The notes: a model not told the origin generated them from the letters alone. Positions 1 to 5,569 are shown, numbered from the stretch's first letter. The stretch is 5,569 nucleotides of DNA from Chromatiales bacterium (GCA_026990045.1 JALSIK010000053.1:1-5569), one strand, 5' to 3'. Numbers and translations are program-made.

Positions 1-953
1 GCGGACCCCACGCCGAGATCGTGGCCCTGGAGCAGGCCGGGTCTGAGCATGCCCGCGGCGCCACGGTCTACGTGACCCTGGAGCCGTGCTGCCATCACGG
101 CCGCACGCCGCCGTGCACCGCCGCGCTGGTGGCGGCCGGCGTGGCACGGGTGGTGGCGGCCATGGAGGACCCCAACCCGCGGGTGGCGGGGCAGGGCCTG
201 GCGGCGCTGCGCGAGGCCGGCATCGCGGTGGAGAGCGGGGTGGCGGCGGAGGCGGCGGCGCGCCTCAATCCCGGTTTCATCAAGCGCATGCGCAAGGGTC
301 GGCCTTTCGTGCGTGCCAAGCTGGCCATGAGCCTGGACGGGCGTACCGCGCTGGCCTCCGGCGAGAGCAAGTGGATCACCTCGGCGCAGGCCCGGGCCGA
401 CGTGCACCGCCTGCGCGCGCGCAGCTCGGCCGTCATGACCGGGGTGGGCACGGTGCTGGCCGACGACCCGGCCCTCACCGCGCGGGTGGAAGGCGCGGTG
501 CGCCAGCCGCTGCGGGTGGTGGTGGACACCCACCTGAGCATGCCGGAGACCGCGGCCCTGCTGCGCCAGCCCGGCGAGACGGTGGTGTTCACCTGCCGCG
601 GGCCCGGCGGCCACCACGACCGGCTGGCGGCGGCCGGGGCCGAGGTGGTGACCGTGCCCGCGCGCGGCGACCGGGTGGACCTGGAGGCGGTGCTGGACGA
701 GCTGGCCCGGCGCGAGGTCAACGAGGTGCTGCTGGAGATGGGCGCCACCCTGGCCGGGGCCATGCTGCGCCGGGGCCTGGTGGACGAGCTGGTGATCTAC
801 ATGGCGCCGGTGCTGCTGGGCGATACCGCCCGGCCCCTGTTCCGGCTGCCGGGCATCGAGCGCATGGACCAGCGGCTGGCGCTGGAGATCGAGGAGATCC
901 GGGCGGTGGGTCCCGACTGGCGTATCACCGCCCGCCCCGGATCGGGTATATAA
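1..953 (+). CDS. ribD: Bifunctional riboflavin deaminase/reductase RibD, 5'-truncated by the window edge
   Basis: RibD deaminates 2,5-diamino-6-ribosylamino-pyrimidinone 5'-phosphate and then reduces the ribosyl side chain with NADPH, the second and third steps of riboflavin synthesis in the cytoplasm. The reading frame is open from base 3 (316 visible residues, stop TAA 951-953). Counting from there, the N-terminal deaminase zinc site is plain: His-Ala-Glu at residues 3-5 and the Pro-Cys...Gly-Arg-Thr-Pro-Pro-Cys motif with ligands C29 and C38. The reductase domain starts near residue 100, with K106 followed by SLDGRTALASGESKWIT and an E245-M-G-A-T-L-A-G-A-M-L cofactor segment; E. coli has EAGP where this has EMGA, a mild variant. 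Compared with E. coli RibD (367 residues, recalled) about 45-50 N-terminal residues lie outside the window. The GTG at 21 is an internal valine, not a start, because the HAE motif lies upstream of it. ribE follows after 5 bases. Confidence 0.97.
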   Translation, partial: GPHAEIVALEQAGSEHARGATVYVTLEPCCHHGRTPPCTAALVAAGVARVVAAMEDPNPRVAGQGLAALREAGIAVESGVAAEAAARLNPGFIKRMRKGRPFVRAKLAMSLDGRTALASGESKWITSAQARADVHRLRARSSAVMTGVGTVLADDPALTARVEGAVRQPLRVVVDTHLSMPETAALLRQPGETVVFTCRGPGGHHDRLAAAGAEVVTVPARGDRVDLEAVLDELARREVNEVLLEMGATLAGAMLRRGLVDELVIYMAPVLLGDTARPLFRLPGIERMDQRLALEIEEIRAVGPDWRITARPGSGI

Positions 954-960
954 ATAGTAT
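947..960 (+). other. A/T-rich patch at the ribD/ribE junction
   Basis: Thirteen of these 14 bases are A or T, in a window where runs of A/T longer than four or five are almost absent. The patch spans the end of ribD, its TAA stop, the 5-base gap and the first two bases of the ribE ATG. ribE has no purine-rich Shine-Dalgarno sequence at the usual distance; the nearest candidate is GGG at 944-946, about 12 bases upstream. I infer that the patch keeps the ribE start unstructured for ribosome binding. It also resembles a -10 box, but no convincing -35 box lies upstream. Confidence 0.4.
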
Positions 961-1615
961 GTTTACCGGTATCATCCAGGCGGTGGGCGAGATCGGGGCG
1001 GTGGAGCCCCGCGGGGGCGACCTGCGCCTGCACGTGCGCACCGGAGCCCTCGACCTGTCCGACGTGGCCGTGGGCGACAGCATCGCGGTCAGCGGGGTCT
1101 GTCTCACCGCGGTGGCGCTGCCCGGCGACGGGTTCACCGCCGACGTCTCGGCCGAGACCCTGGCCCGCACCACGCTGGGGCGGGCGCGTGCCGGGACCCG
1201 CGTCAACCTGGAGAAGGCGCTCACGCCCGCCACCCGGCTGGGCGGGCACCTGGTGAGCGGTCACGTGGACGGCATCGGCCGCGTGGTGCGCCGCCACCCG
1301 GACGGCCGCTCGGAGCGGTTCGTGGTGCGGGCGCCGGCGGAGCTGGCACGGTATATCGCCTCCAAGGGGTCCATCTGCGTGGACGGCATCAGCCTCACCG
1401 TCAACGCGGTGGAGGGCGCCGAGTTCGCCCTCAACATCGTGCCCCACACGCTGGCGGCGACCACCATGGGCGCGCTGCGCCCGGGGGACGAGGTCAACCT
1501 GGAAGTGGACATCATCGCGCGCTACCTGGAGCGGCTGCTGCTGGGGGAGCGGGCGGCCGAGCCCGGCATCACGCTGGAGAAACTGGAGAGCCATGGCTTT
1601 GTCAAGACACGCTGA
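959..1615 (+). CDS. ribE: Riboflavin synthase, alpha chain (RibE)
   Basis: RibE converts two molecules of 6,7-dimethyl-8-ribityllumazine into riboflavin and the pyrimidine precursor, the last step of the pathway. The 218-residue product has the family's two tandem lumazine-binding barrels. The first opens with the diagnostic MFTGII and contains SGVCLT and SAETLARTTLG. The second begins around GGHLVSGHVDG (near residue 95) and repeats the pattern as KGSICVDGISLTVN and VPHTLAATTMG. A C-terminal helical tail (VNLEVDIIARYLERLL and beyond) matches the trimerisation helix of the family. The ATG at 959 is chosen because MFTGI is the nearly invariant N-terminus; the frame stays open far upstream only as a shadow of ribD. 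It lies 5 bases after the ribD stop with no obvious Shine-Dalgarno, so translation may depend on ribosomes from ribD. Its last 23 bases overlap ribBA. The gene is also called ribC in some organisms. Confidence 0.98.
   Translation: MFTGIIQAVGEIGAVEPRGGDLRLHVRTGALDLSDVAVGDSIAVSGVCLTAVALPGDGFTADVSAETLARTTLGRARAGTRVNLEKALTPATRLGGHLVSGHVDGIGRVVRRHPDGRSERFVVRAPAELARYIASKGSICVDGISLTVNAVEGAEFALNIVPHTLAATTMGALRPGDEVNLEVDIIARYLERLLLGERAAEPGITLEKLESHGFVKTR
1585..1590 (+). promoter_or_regulatory. Ribosome binding site of ribBA inside ribE
   Basis: GGAGAG lies 2 bases before the ATG at 1593; its GGAG core leaves 4 bases, a slightly short but usable spacing. It lies within the last codons of ribE, so ribBA translation starts before ribE translation ends. 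The site supports the ATG at 1593 as the ribBA start. Confidence 0.6.
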
Positions 1616-2774
1616 GGACGGGCCGCCGGCACCGGCGGGGGCCGCCGGCCTCAACACCGTGGAGGAACTGGTGGAGGACATCCGCCGGGGCCGCATGGTG
1701 ATCCTCATGGACGACGAGGATCGCGAGAACGAGGGCGACCTCATCATGGCGGCCCAGTGCGTGCGGCCCGAGGACATCAATTTCATGGCCAAGTACGGCC
1801 GCGGGCTCATCTGCCTGACCCTGACCAAGGAACGCTGCGAGCAGCTCAACCTGCCGCTCATGGTCCACGGCACCAACGACCGGCATGCCACCAACTTCAC
1901 CGTCTCCATCGAGGCGGCGGAAGGGGTGACCACCGGCATCTCCGCCGCCGACCGGGCGGTGACCATCCGCACCGCCGTGGCCCCGGACGCCAGGCCGTCG
2001 GACCTGGTGATGCCGGGCCACGTGTTTCCCCTCATGGCCCAGCCCGGCGGCGTCCTGACCCGCGCCGGCCACACCGAGGCCGGCTGCGACCTGGCGCGCC
2101 TGGCGGGGCTGGAGCCGGCGGCGGTGATCGTGGAGATCCTCAACGAGGACGGCACCATGGCCCGGCGCCCCGACCTGGAGCGCTTCGCCCGCGAGCACGG
2201 CCTCAAGATCGGCACCGTGGCCGATCTCATTCACTACCGCATCCAGAAGGAAAAGACCGTGGAACGGGTGGCCCGCTCGCGCCTGCCCACGCGCCACGGC
2301 GACTTCGAGTTGCACGCCTACCGCAACGTCATCGACGACAGCATGCATTTCGCCCTGGTGCGGGGGGACATCTCGCCCGAGCGGCCCACCCTGGTGCGGG
2401 TGCACGTGGCCGACTGCCTGTGCGACAACCTGGGGGCCCTGCGCGAGGATTGCGGCTGGCCCCTGGACGATGCCTTGCGCCGGGTGGCCGAGGCCGGCGA
2501 GGGCGTGGTGGTCGTCCTGCGCGAGCCGGTGGACAACGAGGCCCTCGTCCACCGCATCCAGCACTACGCGCGCCAGGACCAGGGCATCGAGGAGCCGCGC
2601 CGCGAGGGCACGGCGGACCTGCGCACCTACGGCCTCGGCGCCCAGATCCTCATGGACCTGGGCGTGCGGCGCATGCGGGTGATGAGCGCCCCGCGCAGGA
2701 TGCACGGCCTCTCCGGCTTCGAGCTGGAGGTGGTGGAATACGTGTACGACGAGGAGCCCGCGGCGGGCTCGTGA
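1593..2774 (+). CDS. ribBA: 3,4-dihydroxy-2-butanone 4-phosphate synthase with a degenerate GTP cyclohydrolase II-like domain (RibBX type)
   Basis: The N-terminal half (about residues 20-218) is a RibB domain, which makes the four-carbon unit of lumazine from ribulose 5-phosphate. It has the acidic loop DDEDRENEGD (40-49), RAGHTEA (157-163, catalytic H160) and VEILNEDG (E181), all apparently intact. The C-terminal half (about 225-385) aligns by eye with GTP cyclohydrolase II (RibA) but is altered. Of the three zinc cysteines, two align (C275, C287) and the middle one is E285. The RQEGRGIGL loop that binds the GTP phosphates reads REPVDNEAL from 310. The NNP(R/K)K segment reads SAPRR from 365. 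Residues aligned with the E. coli catalytic Y105, D126 and R128 remain as Y325, D342 and R344. This is the pattern of RibBX proteins of Proteobacteria, so cyclohydrolase activity is doubtful and a separate ribA is expected. Pipelines usually label such genes ribBA. The 393-residue length is normal for the fusion. Confidence 0.95.
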   Translation: MALSRHAEDGPPAPAGAAGLNTVEELVEDIRRGRMVILMDDEDRENEGDLIMAAQCVRPEDINFMAKYGRGLICLTLTKERCEQLNLPLMVHGTNDRHATNFTVSIEAAEGVTTGISAADRAVTIRTAVAPDARPSDLVMPGHVFPLMAQPGGVLTRAGHTEAGCDLARLAGLEPAAVIVEILNEDGTMARRPDLERFAREHGLKIGTVADLIHYRIQKEKTVERVARSRLPTRHGDFELHAYRNVIDDSMHFALVRGDISPERPTLVRVHVADCLCDNLGALREDCGWPLDDALRRVAEAGEGVVVVLREPVDNEALVHRIQHYARQDQGIEEPRREGTADLRTYGLGAQILMDLGVRRMRVMSAPRRMHGLSGFELEVVEYVYDEEPAAGS

Positions 2775-2790
2775 ACCGGCAACAGCGAGC

Positions 2791-2794
2791 GGAG
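2791..2794 (+). promoter_or_regulatory. Ribosome binding site of ribH
   Basis: GGAG lies 5 bases before the ATG at 2800, in the 25-base gap after ribBA. This is the longest intergenic gap in the window, and I see no hairpin or riboswitch-like structure in it. The site supports the ATG at 2800. Confidence 0.7.
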
Positions 2795-2799
2795 CAGTC

Positions 2800-3273
2800 A
2801 TGGCGAACATCAAAGAGATCGAGGGAAAGCTGGTGGTCAAGGGCGCGCGGTTCGGGCTGGCGGTATCGCGCTTCAACGCCTTCATCGTGGACAGCCTGGT
2901 GGCGGGGGCGGTGGACACCCTGCGCCGGCACGGGGCCGACGAGGGCGAGATGGAGATCGTGCGTGCGCCCGGCGCCTTCGAGCTGCCGCTGGTGGTGAGC
3001 CGCATGGCCCGCTCGCAACGCTTCGATGCCATCATCGCCCTGGGCGCGGTGATCCGCGGCGGGACCCCGCACTTCGAGTACGTGGCCGGCGAGTGCACCA
3101 AGGGCCTGTCGGCCGCCATGCTCCAGCACGACGTGCCGGTGGCCTTCGGCGTGCTCACCGTGGACACCATCGAGCAGGCCATCGAGCGTGCCGGCACCAA
3201 GGCCGGCAACAAGGGCGCCGAGGCCGCCCTGTCCGCCATCGAGATGGTGGACCTGTTGCGCCAGCTCGACTGA
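2800..3273 (+). CDS. ribH: 6,7-dimethyl-8-ribityllumazine synthase (RibH)
   Basis: RibH condenses 3,4-dihydroxy-2-butanone 4-phosphate (from RibB) with the ribitylaminouracil from the RibD branch to give lumazine, the substrate of RibE. The 157-residue protein is the usual length and carries every family hallmark in order. These are SRFN (23-26) in the substrate pocket, APGAFELP (56-63), GAVIRGGTPHFEYV (82-95) with the catalytic histidine H91, and GVLTVDTIEQAIERAG (117-132), where R130 corresponds to the phosphate-binding arginine. The motif GTKAGNKGAEAALSAIEMV closes the protein. Members form pentamers or 60-subunit capsids in the cytoplasm; which form this one takes cannot be told from the sequence. 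The start is well supported by GGAG at 2791. nusB follows 17 bases after the stop. E. coli calls this gene ribE, so the symbol can be confused with the riboflavin synthase gene upstream. Confidence 0.98.
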   Translation: MANIKEIEGKLVVKGARFGLAVSRFNAFIVDSLVAGAVDTLRRHGADEGEMEIVRAPGAFELPLVVSRMARSQRFDAIIALGAVIRGGTPHFEYVAGECTKGLSAAMLQHDVPVAFGVLTVDTIEQAIERAGTKAGNKGAEAALSAIEMVDLLRQLD

Positions 3274-3290
3274 ACGCCGCCGCATCCGCC

Positions 3291-3731
3291 GTGAGCAAGA
3301 CCCGATCCCGCGCGCGCCGGCTGGCCCTCCAGGCCCTCTACCAGTGGCAGCTCACGGGCGGGGCCCTGGAGGCCATCGAGCAGCAGTTCCTGCAGGAGCA
3401 CCGGGACGGGCGCGCCGACCTCGACTACTTCCACGATCTCCTGCACGGCGTGCCGCGCCGCCTGCAGGAGATCGACACCGGGCTGGAAAGCGCCATGGAC
3501 CGCACGGTGGAGGAAGTGGACCCGGTGGAGCGGGCGGCGCTGCGCATCGGCGCCTACGAGCTGCTGGCACGGCCCGACGTGCCCTACCGGGTGGCCATCA
3601 ACGAGGCGGTGGAACTGGCCAAGCGCTTCGGGGCCGAGAACGGCCACCGCTTCGTCAACGGGGTGCTGGACAAGTGCGCCGCCCGCCTGCGCCCGGACGA
3701 GGTGGCCCGTGCCGGCGGCGCCCGCGGCTGA
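3291..3731 (+). CDS. nusB: Transcription antitermination factor NusB
   Basis: NusB is a small all-helical RNA-binding protein that, with NusE (ribosomal protein S10), recognises boxA RNA and supports processive transcription of rRNA operons. The 146-residue product has the arginine-rich RNA-binding N-terminus SKTRSRARRLALQALYQWQL. The conserved C-terminal half reads VDPVERAALRIGAYELL, then VPYRVAINEAVELAKRFG and HRFVNGVLDKCA, which is typical of the family. The GTG at 3291 is chosen because it puts Ser-Lys-Thr-Arg-Ser-Arg-Ala-Arg directly at the N-terminus, as in homologues. No ATG exists nearby in frame, and extension upstream would run into ribH. No purine-rich Shine-Dalgarno precedes this GTG, so re-initiation after the ribH stop 17 bases upstream is the likely mode. 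The placement of nusB between ribH and thiL is conserved in many Proteobacteria. Confidence 0.97.
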   Translation: MSKTRSRARRLALQALYQWQLTGGALEAIEQQFLQEHRDGRADLDYFHDLLHGVPRRLQEIDTGLESAMDRTVEEVDPVERAALRIGAYELLARPDVPYRVAINEAVELAKRFGAENGHRFVNGVLDKCAARLRPDEVARAGGARG

Positions 3732-3744
3732 GGCCGCCGGGCCC

Positions 3745-4716
3745 ATGGCCCTCACCGAGTTCGACATCATCCGCCGCTGGTTCACGCCCGCCCGCGCGGG
3801 GGCCGGCGTGCGCACGGGCGTGGGCGACGACGGCGCGGTGCTGGCCCCGCCGCCGGGCCGGGAGCTGGTGGTGGTCACCGACACCCTGGTGGAAGGCGTC
3901 CACTTTCTCCGCGGCACCGACCCCGCCGATCTCGGTTACCGCCTGCTGGCGGTGAACCTGAGCGATCTCGCCGCCATGGGCGCCGAACCGGCCTGGTTCA
4001 CCCTCAATCTCACCGTGCCCGCCGCCGGCGCGGCCTGGTTCGAGGGCTTCGCCGCCGGGCTCGGGGCCCTGGCCCGGCGCTGGGACATGGACCTGGTGGG
4101 CGGCGACACCTGCCGCGGCCCCTGCGTGCTTTCCCTCACCGCCGCCGGCACCGTGCCGCCGGGGCAGGCGCTGGGGCGCGGCGGGGGCCGGCCCGGGGAC
4201 GGGCTCTACGTCACCGGCACCCTGGGGGATGCCGCCGCCGGCCTGGCCTGCCTGCGCGGGGAGCGCCGCGGCGACGCCTGCAAGGCGCTGGTGCAGCGTT
4301 TCCTGCGCCCGGAGCCGCGGGTGGCCGCGGGCCTGGCCCTGCGCGGACTGGCCTCGGCCTGCATCGACGTCTCCGACGGGCTGGCCGCCGACCTGGGCCA
4401 CCTGCTGGCCGCCGGCGGCTGCGGCGCGGTGGTGGAGGTGGAGGCCGTGCCCGTCTCGCCGGAGCTGGCGCGGCACGAGCCGGACCCGGAGCGGCGCCTG
4501 GCCCTGGCGCTGGGCGGGGGCGACGACTACGAGCTGTGCTTCAGCGTGCCGCCGGGCGCGGAAGACCGGCTGGCCGCCGCGGCGGAGGCGGCCGGGGTGG
4601 GCTTCACCCGCATCGGCGAGCTGGTGCCGCAACCGGGCCTGGTCCTGCGCCATGCCGACGGCAGCCCCTGCCCGCCGCCGGCGGGCTGGACCCACTTCGG
4701 GGAGGCCGCGGGTTGA
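3745..4716 (+). CDS. thiL: Thiamine-monophosphate kinase (ThiL)
   Basis: ThiL phosphorylates thiamine monophosphate with ATP to give thiamine diphosphate, the active cofactor. It belongs to the AIR synthase/PurM-like ATP-binding fold. The 323-residue product shows GVGDDGAVL (25-33) and TDTLVEGVHF (45-54), which carry Mg-ATP-binding aspartates. It continues with AVNLSDLAAMGAEPAW (69-84), LVGGDTCRGP (117-126) and IDVSDGLAADLGHL (207-220), and ends with GGGDDYELCFSVP (257-269) and a Trp-Thr-His-Phe near the C-terminus, as in E. coli ThiL. The ATG at 3745 is preferred over a GTG at 3709 because MALTEFDIIRRWF matches the usual N-terminus, and the extra 12 residues would overlap nusB and are low-complexity Ala/Pro. 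The Shine-Dalgarno is weak (GGG at 3739-3741). thiL starts 13 bases after nusB and overlaps pgpA by 4 bases. Its last codons contain the pgpA ribosome binding site. Confidence 0.97.
   Translation: MALTEFDIIRRWFTPARAGAGVRTGVGDDGAVLAPPPGRELVVVTDTLVEGVHFLRGTDPADLGYRLLAVNLSDLAAMGAEPAWFTLNLTVPAAGAAWFEGFAAGLGALARRWDMDLVGGDTCRGPCVLSLTAAGTVPPGQALGRGGGRPGDGLYVTGTLGDAAAGLACLRGERRGDACKALVQRFLRPEPRVAAGLALRGLASACIDVSDGLAADLGHLLAAGGCGAVVEVEAVPVSPELARHEPDPERRLALALGGGDDYELCFSVPPGAEDRLAAAAEAAGVGFTRIGELVPQPGLVLRHADGSPCPPPAGWTHFGEAAG
4701..4705 (+). promoter_or_regulatory. Strong ribosome binding site deciding the TTG start of pgpA
   Basis: A perfect GGAGG lies 7 bases upstream of the TTG at 4713, within the last codons of thiL. 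It is the best Shine-Dalgarno match to that start in the region. It favours TTG 4713 over the first in-frame ATG (4758), which has no such element. Confidence 0.75.
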
Positions 4717-5237
4717 AGCTGGACTGGCACACGCCCCACGACATTCCCTCCGCGGCCATGCTGCGCCACCCCGTGCACTGCATCAGCCTGGGGCTGGGCG
4801 CGGGTCTCTCGCCCTGGGCGCCGGGCACTGCCGGTACGCTGGCCGCCATTCCCCTGTACCTGCTGCTGCAGCCGCTGGCGGTGCCGGCCTACCTGGCGGT
4901 GGCGGCGGCGCTGTTCCTGCTGGGGGTGTGGACCTGCGGGCGCACCGCCGCGGCGCTGGGGGTGAAGGATCACCGTGCCATCGTCTGGGACGAGGTGGCC
5001 GGTTACCTGTTCACCATGACCGCGGCGCCGCCCGGCTGGATCTGGATCGCCGCCGGCTTCTTCCTGTTCCGGTTCTTCGACGTGGTCAAGCCGTGGCCGG
5101 CCGCGGCGGCCGATCGCGCCGTGGCCGGGGGGCTGGGCATCATGCTTGATGACCTCGTGGCCGCTGTCTATGCTTCGGTGGTGCTGCAGGCCGCGGCCTG
5201 GCTCGTCGGCCGTTACCTCGAAGGAGTGTCCCTGTGA
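4713..5237 (+). CDS. pgpA: Phosphatidylglycerophosphatase A (PgpA)
   Basis: PgpA removes the phosphate from phosphatidylglycerophosphate to give phosphatidylglycerol, acting in the inner membrane. The 174-residue product carries the family motifs in order: GLGAGLSPWAPGTAGTLAAIP (27-47), DHRAIVWDEVAGY (86-98) with the acidic D93-E94 pair, FRFFDVVKPWPA (119-130), and GGLGIMLDDLVAAV (139-152) with D146-D147. Hydrophobic stretches at about 44-72, 95-122 and 147-166 fit several membrane spans. The start is taken as TTG 4713, which overlaps the thiL stop as TTGA and has a perfect GGAGG 7 bases upstream. Starting at ATG 4758 would give 159 residues and keep the core domain, but removes an N-terminal extension of a kind also present in E. 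coli PgpA. The next gene overlaps its stop by 4 bases. Confidence 0.95.
   Translation: MKLDWHTPHDIPSAAMLRHPVHCISLGLGAGLSPWAPGTAGTLAAIPLYLLLQPLAVPAYLAVAAALFLLGVWTCGRTAAALGVKDHRAIVWDEVAGYLFTMTAAPPGWIWIAAGFFLFRFFDVVKPWPAAAADRAVAGGLGIMLDDLVAAVYASVVLQAAAWLVGRYLEGVSL
5221..5226 (+). promoter_or_regulatory. Ribosome binding site of the terminal gene, inside pgpA
   Basis: AAGGAG lies 7 bases before the GTG at 5234 but 16 bases before the in-frame ATG at 5243. The spacing therefore selects GTG 5234, whose codon overlaps the pgpA stop as GTGA. Confidence 0.7.
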
Positions 5238-5569
5238 CAAGAATGAGCGTGTTGGTGCTGTTGCTGGCCCTGGGCGCGGGCGCGCGGGCGGGCCAGGTGG
5301 AGATCGTCGATGCGGTGCTGGTACGCGATGCCGCGAGCTGGAACGCCAGCGTCACCCTGCGCCATGCCGACACGGGCTGGAAGCACTACGCCGATGCCTG
5401 GCGGGTGGTGGACGCCGGGGGCCGGGAGCTGGGCAAGCGCGTGCTGTACCATCCCCACGTGAAGGAACAGCCCTTCACCCGCAGCCTGCGCGGCATCGCC
5501 ATCCCCCCCGGCACCCGCTTCGTCTGGATCGAGGCCCACGACAACGTCCACGGCTGGGCCCGCACCCGC
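5234..5569 (+). CDS. Small exported protein of unknown function, 3'-truncated by the window edge
   Basis: This frame is open from GTG 5234 to the last base (112 codons, no stop reached). The N-terminus looks like a Sec signal peptide: a short TR-containing start, a hydrophobic core VLVLLLALGAGA, and an Ala-Arg-Ala site at 17-19 with likely cleavage before G20, so the mature protein should be periplasmic or secreted. The mature part alternates short polar and hydrophobic segments, suggesting beta strands. It has regular aromatic and histidine motifs: HADTGWKHYADAW (44-56), HPHVKEQPFTRSLRG (73-87) and WIEAHDNVHGW (98-108), with histidines at 44, 51, 73, 75, 102 and 106. I see no cysteine and no lipobox. 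I do not recognise a named family; a metal-binding or small beta-sandwich domain is only a guess. An AAGGAG site and a 4-base overlap with pgpA support expression as the next gene of the operon. ATG 5243 is a weaker alternative start. Confidence 0.85.
   Translation, partial: MTRMSVLVLLLALGAGARAGQVEIVDAVLVRDAASWNASVTLRHADTGWKHYADAWRVVDAGGRELGKRVLYHPHVKEQPFTRSLRGIAIPPGTRFVWIEAHDNVHGWARTR

Noticed and set aside
947..956. TATATAAATA as a strong promoter or archaeal TATA box
   Set aside because: The genes and their order are bacterial, no matching -35 element is seen at the right distance, and the site is mostly the ribD end and stop codon; kept only as a weak possibility.
86..958. Open upstream extension of the ribE frame, which could suggest a long fusion
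   Set aside because: The translation before 959 is Gly/Arg/Ala-rich shadow of ribD, and RibE has its canonical MFTGI start at 959.
797..2230. Minus-strand frame of 477 codons opposite the end of ribD, ribE and ribBA
   Set aside because: Shadow of the plus-strand genes caused by GC-rich codon use; no domain motifs.
3709..3744. Upstream GTG start giving ThiL 12 extra residues and an overlap with nusB
   Set aside because: The extension is Ala/Pro-rich low complexity, has no good Shine-Dalgarno, and ThiL proteins normally start at the equivalent of ATG 3745.
1602..3917. Very long minus-strand open frame (771 codons) across ribBA, ribH, nusB and into thiL
   Set aside because: It lies antisense to four clear genes. 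Its translation is low-complexity and matches no family I know, and long antisense frames are expected where third positions are nearly all G/C, since antisense stop codons become rare.
4229..5149. Plus-strand frame of 306 codons overlapping thiL and pgpA
   Set aside because: Out-of-frame shadow rich in Arg, Trp, Ala and Pro with no motifs; both overlapped genes are certain.
1..5569. FMN riboswitch, Rho-independent terminator, tRNA, CRISPR array or mobile element
   Set aside because: Intergenic gaps are 25 bases or less, so no riboswitch or terminator fits between genes. I saw no hairpin followed by a T-run, no repeat array and no transposase. A riboswitch, if present, would lie upstream of the window.

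Overview
The window is a gap-free, plus-strand run of eight genes from a very GC-rich bacterium (roughly 70% G+C by eye, with third codon positions almost all G or C). The order is ribD (5' end missing), ribE, ribBA, ribH, nusB, thiL, pgpA, and then the start of a small exported protein that runs off the right edge. Riboflavin genes followed by nusB, thiL and pgpA is the classic proteobacterial, especially gammaproteobacterial, arrangement. The RibB protein carries a degenerate GTP cyclohydrolase II-like tail (the RibBX form described in Proteobacteria), which fits that assignment. A high-GC gammaproteobacterium, for example of the Ectothiorhodospiraceae/Chromatiales type, is plausible, but the genus cannot be read from this sequence.

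Layout: bases 1-3273 hold the riboflavin block. RibD performs the deaminase and reductase steps, RibB makes the four-carbon unit (dihydroxybutanone phosphate), RibH joins the two branches to lumazine, and RibE dismutates lumazine to riboflavin. The first step of the purine branch, GTP cyclohydrolase II (RibA), is not convincingly encoded: the RibA-like tail of RibBA has lost a zinc cysteine and the phosphate-binding loop, so a separate ribA is expected elsewhere. Bases 3291-4716 hold nusB (transcription antitermination) and thiL (thiamine monophosphate kinase). Bases 4713-5237 encode PgpA, a membrane phosphatase of phosphatidylglycerol synthesis. From 5234 a short open frame begins with a signal peptide and continues into a histidine-rich domain I cannot name.

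Genes are packed with gaps of 5 to 25 bases or with overlaps (23 bases ribE/ribBA, 4 bases thiL/pgpA, 4 bases pgpA/last gene). There is no room for internal terminators, and I see no clear promoter, FMN riboswitch, RNA gene, repeat, mobile element or CRISPR array. Three starts are non-ATG (GTG nusB, TTG pgpA, GTG last gene). The two that overlap the upstream stop have strong Shine-Dalgarno sequences, which suggests translational coupling. Most of the window is an ordinary housekeeping operon. The points worth a second look are the degenerate RibA-like domain, the unnamed secreted gene coupled to pgpA, and an A/T-only patch in front of ribE.
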